DNA from: Gammaproteobacteria bacterium
Lineage (GTDB): Bacteria; Pseudomonadota; Gammaproteobacteria; UBA6429; Thiohalophilaceae
Reading direction: 5' to 3'
Length of the DNA: 64,000 bases
Assembly: GCA_016125505.1 (NCBI GenBank)
Contig: WGLP01000004.1
Span: forward strand, 104,192-168,191
The position numbers and the translations under genes are program-made. Positions 51,389-58,453 of this stretch are shown piece after piece (within the stretch, counting starts at the first letter, position 1; every line of letters starts with the position of its first letter). Under the pieces are notes generated by a model. That model was not told the DNA's origin, made no database searches, and was given only the letters and a program-made list of their open reading frames with translations.

Positions 51389-51871
51389 TCAGGCCCGGGT
51401 ATCCAGTTGCCAACGGATCACGGTGCAAGCCACGACATCGCCGGCTGCATCGCGGATCGTCGTCGTCACTTCATGCGTTTGCTCGGCGGTGATCGGCGGG
51501 ATCGCACAGGTACACTCCGCCAGCAAGATACCGCGGGCCTTTTTGAAATAATCGACGGCCAGGTGCACCACGATGCCACGTACATTGCCCGGCAGGCCCG
51601 TGAGCATGGCCAGGCCGCTGGTCATTTCCCCCAGGTTCGCGAGCGCCACGGCATGAATGGAGTTGAGGTGATTACGCACGCGGCGCCGATCCGCCAGGCG
51701 CACCTGACAATAACCGGGGCGCAAGACCTGCACCTGTGCACCAATAGACGCGGTGTACGGAACTTTCCACGCGAGGAAACGGTTAAACAGCCAGCGCCCG
51801 CCGGGCCACGACTGCAGGCCATTCCAGCGCTGAAGCAGCAACGTACCGGGCGCGGCAAGGGAGGTACTCAT
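51389..51871 (-). CDS. DUF4442 hotdog-fold protein (thioesterase-like)
   Basis: About 160 residues from ATG 51871. The sequence RLADRRRVRNHLNSIHAVAL, then ANLGEMTSGLAML, marks the DUF4442 branch of the hotdog fold; N-H-L-N-S-I-H-A is its typical signature. Related hotdog proteins are acyl-CoA thioesterases or dehydratases, but activity for this branch is unproven. It lies directly upstream of the nitronate monooxygenase-like gene (20-bp gap), with which it may be co-transcribed. A longer reading starting at 51961 would run into the DUF202 gene and is not favoured. Confidence 0.85.
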   Translation of the reverse strand: MSTSLAAPGTLLLQRWNGLQSWPGGRWLFNRFLAWKVPYTASIGAQVQVLRPGYCQVRLADRRRVRNHLNSIHAVALANLGEMTSGLAMLTGLPGNVRGIVVHLAVDYFKKARGILLAECTCAIPPITAEQTHEVTTTIRDAAGDVVACTVIRWQLDTRA

Positions 51872-51890
51872 AGACACACTCCTATTTATA

Positions 51891-52262
51891 TTACAACACT
51901 GCCCAGGCCACATAGACCATGAGGACCGCGCCCATCGTCGCGACGGTGCCGCCCAGCGCAAGATTGATCCAGGTTCCCTGATAAATCAGGTGATCGGCGC
52001 CGTCGATCAGACGACGATTGCGCAAAAACCCCCACGTCGCCAACGCCACCAACACCAGCCCGGCGGCGATCAACATAAGGCCGGCGCCTTTCGCATGCTG
52101 ACCCGAAATATGAATATGCACATTGGTCGCCGTCGTTAAATAGCGCAGGAACAGATCGAATTTCTCAATCACGAAACCAAATGCCATGAGCGCAATCGCA
52201 GTACGTATCCACGCAAGGTAAGTCCGCTCATTGGCGGCGTGATCGCGGAAGTTATCGATCAT
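51891..52262 (-). CDS. DUF202 (YidH-like) inner-membrane protein
   Basis: 123 residues with three transmembrane helices. The N-terminal signature NERTYLAWIRTAIALMAFGF is diagnostic of DUF202, the family of E. coli YidH and YidG, whose function is unknown. The start codon overlaps the stop of the upstream UspA-type gene (TGATG), so translation is coupled. Helices: about 20-40, 55-80 and 95-120. Its association with a universal stress protein gene suggests a stress-related role, inferred only from context. Confidence 0.88.
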   Translation of the reverse strand: MIDNFRDHAANERTYLAWIRTAIALMAFGFVIEKFDLFLRYLTTATNVHIHISGQHAKGAGLMLIAAGLVLVALATWGFLRNRRLIDGADHLIYQGTWINLALGGTVATMGAVLMVYVAWAVL

Positions 52263-52735
52263 CAGTCACCCTTATCCGCCTGTTTACCGGGGACTACCAA
52301 CAGCGGCACACTCAATCCATGCAGCAGGGTTTCGGTGGTGCTGCCAGCCAACCAGAGTGAAAAACCCTGACGACCGTGCGTACCAATCACGATCAAATCA
52401 GCCTGCCAGTCCACGGCCGCCTGGACAATGTGCCGCCCGACATGACCATCCTGTGCAACAATCAATTCACGTTCCGGGGTTAAACCGGCGTCCGCCGCCT
52501 GTTGCTCAGCCTTGTCCAGCGACGCTTCAGAATCCGTCTTGATGAGCTCGCCCAGCCCCTGGGGCTCGATCCAGCCAAGCTCACCGCCGGCGTAGTTTTT
52601 GATGGCCTCGTTGGCCACGGCGACCAACTTGAGCGTGGCCTGCTGGTCCTGCGCAAGGGCTATCGCAGCGCTGAGGCCGGCCTGTGCTGCCGAACTGTTA
52701 TCGACAGGTACCAGAATTCGACGATAAAGGCTCAT
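52262..52735 (-). CDS. Universal stress protein, UspA family
   Basis: 157 residues. The N-terminus YRRILVPVDNSSAAQAGLSA and the C-terminal ATP-binding motif VIGTHGRQGFSLWLAGSTTE then LLVVPG are the UspA family hallmarks; G-x2-G-x9-G-S/T is present, so it should bind ATP. Members are induced under growth arrest and stress. Its stop overlaps the start of the DUF202 gene. The 39-bp gap to the histone-like gene upstream allows co-transcription of the three. Confidence 0.92.
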   Translation of the reverse strand: MSLYRRILVPVDNSSAAQAGLSAAIALAQDQQATLKLVAVANEAIKNYAGGELGWIEPQGLGELIKTDSEASLDKAEQQAADAGLTPERELIVAQDGHVGRHIVQAAVDWQADLIVIGTHGRQGFSLWLAGSTTETLLHGLSVPLLVVPGKQADKGD

Positions 52736-52774
52736 GAATTGTTACTCCCGTTTCTACTTAAAACTTAGAGACTG

Positions 52775-53245
52775 TCAGGCAAGTTTAGTTGTTCTCTTGG
52801 TAGAGGTTTTCTTCGCCGTTTTCTTGCTGGCAGCCTTTTTGGTAACGGATTTCTTTTTAGCCGGCTTCTTCTTTGAAACCTTTTTCCGGGCAGTCGTTTT
52901 CTTTTTCGGTGTTGTGGGTGTTTTCAGACTTTCGATGGCATTGGCAACCCGCTGACCGAGGTCCGCCATGCTTTCATTGAAGCGCTGGCGTGCCGTTTTA
53001 CCTGATTCTTCGACCTGTTGAATCAGATTCCTGAGCTGCTCCCTGGTTTCATCACCTGCGACTTTCTCCTTGAGATCATTTGTTGTTTTCACCGCTTTTC
53101 CGGAAACCGTTTCGGCCATCTCGCCAACCTTATGCTTTACCTTGGAATACTGCTCGGTAAGCTCGGCCAGAATCGTTTCACTGGTCTTTTCCAGGTCGCG
53201 TAACACCTGGGCCGCTTTTTCTTTGACTGATTTCTCGCTTGCCAT
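52775..53245 (-). CDS. Histone H1-like, lysine-rich C-terminal protein (AlgP/phasin-like N-terminus)
   Basis: 156 residues. The N-terminal two thirds are helical and coiled-coil forming (SVKEKAAQVLRDLEKTSETI), reminiscent of phasin-like or AlgP N-termini. The C-terminal 45 residues are a highly basic repetitive tail of KKK/PAKK/TKK units (TPKKKTTARKKVSKKKPAKK) like histone H1 and AlgP. Such tails bind DNA non-specifically and can vary in repeat number between strains. The protein is probably nucleoid-associated. AGGGGAGA precedes the ATG. It lies upstream of the Usp-DUF202 pair. Confidence 0.82.
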   Translation of the reverse strand: MASEKSVKEKAAQVLRDLEKTSETILAELTEQYSKVKHKVGEMAETVSGKAVKTTNDLKEKVAGDETREQLRNLIQQVEESGKTARQRFNESMADLGQRVANAIESLKTPTTPKKKTTARKKVSKKKPAKKKSVTKKAASKKTAKKTSTKRTTKLA

Positions 53246-53347
53246 AAAAGTCTCCCCTGTTAGATGAATATGCCTGGATTGCGGTTACTTCTATATAAAT
53301 AGCATAGACAATAGCAGTTTCGATAAAAAAACAGACAATTTTCGTCG

Positions 53348-53426
53348 CGATGGGTGATCGGCTCCTGCCCTACAGTCGCCCGCAGGCGGGTGGCAAGCTG
53401 TATCCATTGCGGTGAAAGAATGAAAC
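53348..53426 (+). repeat. 79-bp dispersed repeat, copy 1
   Basis: Shares about 90% identity with 55739-55817: both contain GATCGGCTCCTGCCCTACAG, then CGCCCGCAGG, and GTATCCATTGCGGTGA. The central CGCCCGCAGGCG can fold into a small hairpin. It is intergenic, 100 bp upstream of the histone-like gene start. It may be a REP-like extragenic element. Confidence 0.8.
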
Positions 53427-53510
53427 TGTGTTCAGAAATGCAGCTCCACGTTTCTTAACTGGCTGCGCCGGGTCGGCAGGTATCATCGCCGTCTTCCATG
53501 AAATCTTGAT

Positions 53511-53544
53511 TAAAAAAACTCGAGGCTCGTCACAAGCCTCGAGT
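53511..53544 (-). terminator. Rho-independent terminator of the Bax-inhibitor-1 family gene
   Basis: A 10-bp perfect stem, ACTCGAGGCT with AGCCTCGAGT (53518-53527, 53535-53544), 7-nt loop, is followed on the minus strand by TTTTTTTAA. It lies 73 bp beyond the stop codon of the gene ending at 53617. Confidence 0.88.
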
Positions 53545-53616
53545 ACAAAGGGGGCGGCAATCATCATGCTTCGCCCTGGGGAGGTGGATAACGACTCCGC
53601 GACAATCTAACCGGTA

Positions 53617-54291
53617 TTAGTCCTCGCTGTTCATGAAACCTAACAGGTGCAATAGACTGGTAAACAAATTAAATATCGCGACGTACAGGGTCACCGTGGC
53701 CATAATGTAATTGGTCTCACCACCGCGAATAATATTGCTGGTTTCGTACAGGATCAGCCCGGCCATCAGCAAGACGAACATAGCGGACACGGCCAGCGAC
53801 AGACCCGGCATCTCGAAGAACAATGCCCCTAATCCGGCAAGAAAGCCCACAATAATACCCACGGTCAAAAACGCACCCAGGAAACTGAAATCTTTCTTAC
53901 TGGTCAGCGCATAGCCCGAAAGCCCCAGGAACAACACACCGGTTGCCGTAAACGCCGTCATGACAACCTGGCCGCCGTTGGGCAAACTCAGGTAACTGTT
54001 CAGGATGGGGCCAAGGGTGTAGCCCATGAAGCCGGTGAGCGCAAAGACAAACGCCAGGCCCAGACCGCTATTGCGAAACTTTGCGGTCGCAAACAACAGT
54101 CCAAAGTAACCCACCAGCGTGATCACCACACCTGGGTGTGGCAGATTAAGCGCCATGCTGACACCCGCGGTCAGTGCACTGAACAGCAAGGTCATGGCCA
54201 ACAGGGCATACGTATTGCGTAACACCTTGTTGGTTTCCAGCACTCGCGCTGGCGCGGTCGCTGCCTGTGCCATTGGATTGATATTCATCAT
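53617..54291 (-). CDS. Bax inhibitor-1 / YccA family membrane protein
   Basis: About 224 residues from ATG 54291, preceded by AGGAGAAAC; a longer frame upstream is not supported. Seven transmembrane helices are evident, with signature stretches NTYALLAMTLLFSALTAGVS, GFMGYTLGPILNSYL and the acidic tail of the last helix LYVAIFNLFTSLLHLLGFM. YccA of this family inhibits the FtsH protease in E. coli; others act as pH-dependent calcium leak channels. The function here is not evident. A strong terminator follows. The HPF gene is 31 bp upstream on the same strand. Confidence 0.92.
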   Translation of the reverse strand: MMNINPMAQAATAPARVLETNKVLRNTYALLAMTLLFSALTAGVSMALNLPHPGVVITLVGYFGLLFATAKFRNSGLGLAFVFALTGFMGYTLGPILNSYLSLPNGGQVVMTAFTATGVLFLGLSGYALTSKKDFSFLGAFLTVGIIVGFLAGLGALFFEMPGLSLAVSAMFVLLMAGLILYETSNIIRGGETNYIMATVTLYVAIFNLFTSLLHLLGFMNSED

Positions 54292-54322
54292 CGTTTCTCC
54301 TGTGTGAAAATTCAGCCTGGGC

Positions 54323-54688
54323 TTAGTGACTGCCCAGCAAGACGAGCGGTCTGCCTTTATGCGGGACAAACAGTTTGCGCTTATTGAAGAACTGCCGTTT
54401 CAGGCGACGATTGACCGTACGCCCGGCGCGATGTGTGGCGCGCTCGACCGCGACATATAAATCCCTGTCGCTCTCCTCGATCACAACATCCTGTAAACGT
54501 GGCAGGCTAATCTGAATCCGGCAGCGCTTATCCACGCGCCCGCGCGAACCTTTTACCGCGGACAAGCGCACGGCAATGCGGCGGATTTGTTCGTAGCGGC
54601 TGCTTAACACGAAATTGATCGTATGCTCGACATAGTCGACCAGGGCCTCTGTCAGCGGAAAATCCTGTGCCTGTATTTGTATCTGCAT
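54323..54688 (-). CDS. Ribosome hibernation factor-like protein (HPF/RaiA family)
   Basis: 121 residues. The beta-alpha-beta-beta-beta-alpha layout of HPF/YfiA is visible: MQIQIQAQDFPLTEALVDYV, EHTINFVLSSRYEQIRRIAV, RVDKRCRIQISLPRLQDVVI, and DLYVAVERATHRAGRTVNRR. It lacks the long C-terminal domain, so it is the short form that inactivates ribosomes in stationary phase, though the body diverges from E. coli HPF; an unusual feature is the basic tail LKRQFFNKRKLFVPHKGRP. AGGAG precedes the ATG. It may be co-transcribed with the Bax-inhibitor gene. Confidence 0.82.
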   Translation of the reverse strand: MQIQIQAQDFPLTEALVDYVEHTINFVLSSRYEQIRRIAVRLSAVKGSRGRVDKRCRIQISLPRLQDVVIEESDRDLYVAVERATHRAGRTVNRRLKRQFFNKRKLFVPHKGRPLVLLGSH

Positions 54689-54753
54689 GGTTACACTCCT
54701 GATACGTTTCCGAAGCTGCTGGTCATTACCATAGGGGCGTTCTACTCTTAATT

Positions 54754-54787
54754 AAATTCGAATATAATTGATACACACTTCGAATTT
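54754..54787. promoter_or_regulatory. Inverted repeat upstream of nhaR
   Basis: AAATTCGAA (54754-54762) and TTCGAATTT (54779-54787) are perfect inverted 9-mers separated by 16 bp in AT-rich DNA between the divergent HPF and nhaR genes. This suits binding of a dimeric or tetrameric LysR-type regulator, probably NhaR itself. Confidence 0.5.
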
Positions 54788-54806
54788 ATCGAATAATTGA
54801 GCGGCC

Positions 54807-55703
54807 ATGATCAACTACAAACATTTGCACTATTTCTGGATAGTGGCGAAAGCCGGCGGGATTATGCGCGCCAGCGAACGCCTGCACCTGACCCCGCAGA
54901 CCATCAGCGGCCAGCTCAGCATGCTGGAGGATCAGCTCGGCGAACCGCTGTTTCAAAAGGTCGGCCGTCAGTTGGAGTTAACGGATACCGGGCGGCTGGT
55001 GCTCAGCTACGCGGAAGATATCTTTGCCCTGGGCGGTGAGCTCGAAGCGGTATTGCGCAACCTGCCCCCCGAGCGGCCCATGGTATTCCGGGTGGGCATC
55101 GCGGACGTCGTCCCCAAAACGATCACCGCACGCTTGCTGGCGCCGGCGCTGGCATTGAATGCCCAGGTGAGGATGATCTGTAAGGAAAATGATCTCGACA
55201 GCCTGCTCGGTGAACTGGCCTTGCATCGCCTGGATCTGGTGATCGCGGATGCGCCCATCCCGGCCCGGCTTAACGTGACCGGCTATAACCATAACCTGGG
55301 TAATTCGGGCATCAGCTTTCTGGCCACGCACGCCTTGGCCAAGCCTTTGCGCAAAAATTTTCCCCACAGCCTGGAGGGCGCGCCCCTGTTGATCCCGAGC
55401 GATATCAACCAGCTGCATTCGGCGCTGTTGACATGGCTGGATGAGCAACACATCCATCCGCGCATCGTGGGCGAATTCGATGACAGCGCCCTGATGCGAG
55501 CCTTCGGCCAGGCCGGGATGGGGGTCTTCATTGCGCCAACGGTCATCGCCAAAGAAATCACCAAGCAGATTGGCGGCACGATGACGATTGTTGGCAGCAC
55601 GGAGGCCGTACGCGAAACCTATTATGCGATTTCCACCGAACGGCGTATTTCCCATCCGGCGGTCGCCGCCATTACGCAGACCGCACGTGACTGGCTTGTC
55701 TGA
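54807..55703 (+). CDS. nhaR: LysR-family transcriptional activator NhaR
   Basis: 298 residues. The N-terminus INYKHLHYFWIVAKAGGIMR and ASERLHLTPQTISGQLSMLE is nearly diagnostic of NhaR; the following QLGEPLFQKVGRQLELTDTG completes the winged HTH. The effector domain contains VGIADVVPKTITARLLAPAL and LVIADAPIP. NhaR activates the Na+/H+ antiporter gene nhaA and, in E. coli, pga and osmC in response to Na+. No nhaA is nearby. It is divergent from HPF, with an inverted repeat between them. Confidence 0.9.
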   Translation: MINYKHLHYFWIVAKAGGIMRASERLHLTPQTISGQLSMLEDQLGEPLFQKVGRQLELTDTGRLVLSYAEDIFALGGELEAVLRNLPPERPMVFRVGIADVVPKTITARLLAPALALNAQVRMICKENDLDSLLGELALHRLDLVIADAPIPARLNVTGYNHNLGNSGISFLATHALAKPLRKNFPHSLEGAPLLIPSDINQLHSALLTWLDEQHIHPRIVGEFDDSALMRAFGQAGMGVFIAPTVIAKEITKQIGGTMTIVGSTEAVRETYYAISTERRISHPAVAAITQTARDWLV

Positions 55704-55738
55704 GAGGGACTCTGCGCCCCTGCAGAAACTGAATACCA

Positions 55739-55817
55739 CGATGGGCGATCGGCTCCTGCCCTACAGCCGCCCGCAGGCCGGTGGGAAGTTGTATCCATTG
55801 CGGTGAGAGAATGAAAA
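55739..55817 (+). repeat. 79-bp dispersed repeat, copy 2
   Basis: Near-copy of 53348-53426 (see there), located 36 bp after the nhaR stop and just before the AT-rich defence region. The two copies are in the same orientation 2.4 kb apart and flank the BI-1, HPF and nhaR genes. Confidence 0.8.
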
Positions 55818-55999
55818 CGGAAGTAATTGTGTTCTTTGGGGTCTGGCGGAAATCGTGCGCTGACCCTATTTTTTCACGCATGAATTCATAAGATGAGTTT
55901 ATTGCTCCATTGGTTTTACGCTTAGGCGACCAAAGACAGCCGCGAGATATCTCATGCTTATATGTTTGATTCTGATTTACCCATCAATATCACATTGTC

Positions 56000-56482
56000 T
56001 TATGTAATTAGTGACGGCTCACCGAACGCTTGAACAAATGCATTTTCGTATTTCTGATACTTTGGCCGTGGAGTTACTAAATTCTTACTCTTAGAATAAT
56101 TCGTCAGTATGACTCGATATTTCCCCTCCGATGGCCCACTTTTGAGAACGTTACCAAAGCCAGGTTCGACGATTTTAGTGGATGGTATTACCCAATAAGT
56201 ATTTATTGCTTCACTATAAAATATAAAAATGTAATTTTTCTTTGGGCTAGAGATTGTAAGCTGAGGAAAATGGCCAGCATTTTTTGGATTACAATTTTTT
56301 GACCTGGCTTTAATTTGCACATCGAAATATTTGTTTGGTCCTTGTCTGACTACACAATCAATGCCTTGATCATCAACAAGTGTCATATATACATCGTAGC
56401 CGCGCCTTAAGAGCTCAGCTACAGCAACATATTCTTGTCGCTTCCCAAACGAGGCGGAATGTCTATATCCAAGTTCTCTCAT
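56000..56482 (-). CDS. Small PD-(D/E)XK nuclease-like protein
   Basis: About 160 residues from ATG 56482, whose ATGA overlaps the stop of the upstream Mrr-like gene. The pattern GKRQEYVAVAELLRRGYDVY, then DQGIDCVV and YFDVQIKARS, is that of PD-(D/E)XK endonucleases of the group I intron-associated or DUF4365-like type: the Asp in GIDCVV and the Q-x-K in VQIKAR are probable catalytic residues (Q replaces the usual E). The rest is a small mixed alpha/beta domain. The tight coupling suggests joint function with the Mrr-like protein. Confidence in the fold is moderate. Confidence 0.7.
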   Translation of the reverse strand: MRELGYRHSASFGKRQEYVAVAELLRRGYDVYMTLVDDQGIDCVVRQGPNKYFDVQIKARSKNCNPKNAGHFPQLTISSPKKNYIFIFYSEAINTYWVIPSTKIVEPGFGNVLKSGPSEGKYRVILTNYSKSKNLVTPRPKYQKYENAFVQAFGEPSLIT

Positions 56483-57471
56483 GCTGGCCAATAGATCTTC
56501 TTAAGTGGAATATATTGCCGCGTTTCTGGATCTAGTTGTTCGTAATACTCAATTATTGCACGTACTAAATCATCCAGATCCATTAAAGTTAGGGGGATGC
56601 TTGCCCTTTCTGCCTCGTAATGTGCATCTTTACTAAATCCTCCTGTACTGACATATAGACCCTTATCATCCCTATGCCTACCGCCAAGAAAACTTCGAAT
56701 TTCGTTAGATCCCATCGCACTATTTCGATGTTTCACTTCAACAACAATCCTTGGGGATTCGAACCCAAATCCATCTGGAGAAGCAATAATATCCTTACCC
56801 CTATCAGGACCAGCTTGTGATACACGCGTTTTATACCCCATTGCACGCAGCAATCCGGCAACAAGTTCCTGCATTTCGTCCCAATCGAGTTTGTTTATTT
56901 GGTCTTTGACAAACTCTAAGGCACGGCTTTGGATATCTTCAAATAAGAATTCTTCATCTTCACGTGTATTTTCTATTTGTACGGTTTCGCTTTGTGCAGG
57001 TACCACTGACAACAGGGACAACACCTCATTGCCAATATCGTCAGGCAATTTAAACAGAGAAGAAATTGCGCCCAAACTATTCCGCGCTCGTGCTGACAAT
57101 GCATCGCGTTGAACTTCACCAATCCAGTTCACTTTACGTCGGTGGCAGAATCCATCATCTTCGCCTGTAAATTCATAGCCACCAATTACATTGCCCATTA
57201 AATATTTTCTTTGGCCGGGATCATATGTCAGCACATAGTCATCTATTTCAATTTCATTGGCAAAACGGTAGATTTGCCCAGCTGTTATAGAGACTTTTCT
57301 GGCTTTCCAATCTGGATAGACATTTAGAAGCTCTCGGTAATACTCCCCCTGATCACTCCACTTTGATGCATCACCTGCCTTAATCCAGCCCAGGCCTACC
57401 ATATTTCCATCACGAAATTGGTCTATTAAGTATGCACCCTCACCTGCTCTTACTACCCAAACTGATTTCAT
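56479..57471 (-). CDS. Mrr-like type IV restriction endonuclease
   Basis: 330 residues. The N-terminal region (about 1-110) begins MKSVWVVRAGEGAYLIDQFR, a module of unknown role often found in front of Mrr domains. The C-terminal half is the Mrr catalytic domain: LDWDEMQELVAGLLRAMGYK, PDRGKDIIAS and RIVVEVKHRNS give the D...ExK core, with FSKDAHYEAERASIPLTLMD completing it. Mrr-type enzymes cut modified DNA. It lies at the 3' side of the hsdR operon, 149 bp from the unknown gene, and is coupled to the small nuclease-like gene. The base composition is AT-rich, like the rest of the island. Confidence 0.85.
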   Translation of the reverse strand: MKSVWVVRAGEGAYLIDQFRDGNMVGLGWIKAGDASKWSDQGEYYRELLNVYPDWKARKVSITAGQIYRFANEIEIDDYVLTYDPGQRKYLMGNVIGGYEFTGEDDGFCHRRKVNWIGEVQRDALSARARNSLGAISSLFKLPDDIGNEVLSLLSVVPAQSETVQIENTREDEEFLFEDIQSRALEFVKDQINKLDWDEMQELVAGLLRAMGYKTRVSQAGPDRGKDIIASPDGFGFESPRIVVEVKHRNSAMGSNEIRSFLGGRHRDDKGLYVSTGGFSKDAHYEAERASIPLTLMDLDDLVRAIIEYYEQLDPETRQYIPLKKIYWPA

Positions 57472-57619
57472 AGCAAACTCTGACTGTTTCTTAGTTTACA
57501 CATTGTCAATATGATATCTCGGTATATGTACTGTTTTTCCTCAGCTATACTCACTCATGTTGATTTATATATTATTTCTCAATTTGCAATGTAAATGACT
57601 CTCGCTGACGCTGAACACT

Positions 57620-58453
57620 TTATCCCGACAAACCGCCCACCATAGCTACAATCATTCCTAAAATTACTTGTGCTTGCTTTCGGCTATATCCGTCTCCAGG
57701 ATTATGGTGATGAGCCAGGTGAGTTGTGTGAGCTAATATTTCTCTCAACACCATAAATCGCTCATTAATTGTCATTGACTGTCTATTTTCTGAGTCGCCC
57801 TTATATTTATTTCTAGCTTCTTTCAATATAGTCTTATCAATATCATTTAGGTCATTAGCTTCTAACAGTTTACGACATTCAGCTACACACTCATCATAAT
57901 AACCATTCAACATATGCTGCTGAGCTTTTCTCACAATATCTTTAACAAGAGATGGATTATCAATAGGTAATTTCATTTCATATAACATAGTTTCTCGATA
58001 TTCCATTCGAAATAATGCTTCAACCCATTGTTGCTGAGGAATAGTAAAATCTGAAGTTTGTTGTAAATGCGAGCTTTTATCACCCTGAATAACTTCGCCA
58101 GTCATCCAAATTTTTAATTTTAAATCACCACCATTACGATATGATTCAATCGCCTCCATTTGCGATGGCATTATTGGCATGCGAAAAGATAGGTGTAGTC
58201 TGTTAATACCTGATGCGATCTTTATTTTCTGACCTGTTTCTGGTAAAGAGATACCAATCATACGCTGATGGTTGTCACCACCATCTAATCTGATTGTCAG
58301 ATCTTGTATATAAATATCGCTTTTTGGTGGATGTATAGAAAAGTCGAGATTTAAACATAATGTATAACTACCCATACCGGGCAAACCGCTAACAGAAATA
58401 TTACTAACTTCTGCTAAATGATAACCATTAGAATCTGAAATACTAAAACTCAT
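57620..58453 (-). CDS. Unknown protein coupled to hsdR
   Basis: About 277 residues from ATG 58453, in a 4-bp ATGA overlap with the hsdR stop; ATG 58465 is an alternative. The N-terminal half is beta-rich (YTLCLNLDFSIHPPKSDIYI), and the C-terminal half is helical, including YYDECVAECRKLLEANDLND and ILAHTTHLAHHHNPGDGYSR. The last part, with its H-x-x-H-L-A-H-H-H cluster, recalls C-terminal regions of abortive-infection proteins, but the similarity is weak. The coupling to HsdR suggests an accessory role in restriction or in a separate defence module. I cannot name a family. Confidence 0.65.
   Translation of the reverse strand: MSFSISDSNGYHLAEVSNISVSGLPGMGSYTLCLNLDFSIHPPKSDIYIQDLTIRLDGGDNHQRMIGISLPETGQKIKIASGINRLHLSFRMPIMPSQMEAIESYRNGGDLKLKIWMTGEVIQGDKSSHLQQTSDFTIPQQQWVEALFRMEYRETMLYEMKLPIDNPSLVKDIVRKAQQHMLNGYYDECVAECRKLLEANDLNDIDKTILKEARNKYKGDSENRQSMTINERFMVLREILAHTTHLAHHHNPGDGYSRKQAQVILGMIVAMVGGLSG

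Noticed and set aside
53370..53567. Short frames over the 79-bp repeats that share residues
   Set aside because: The shared residues come from the DNA repeat itself; there is no start signal and the frames differ outside it.
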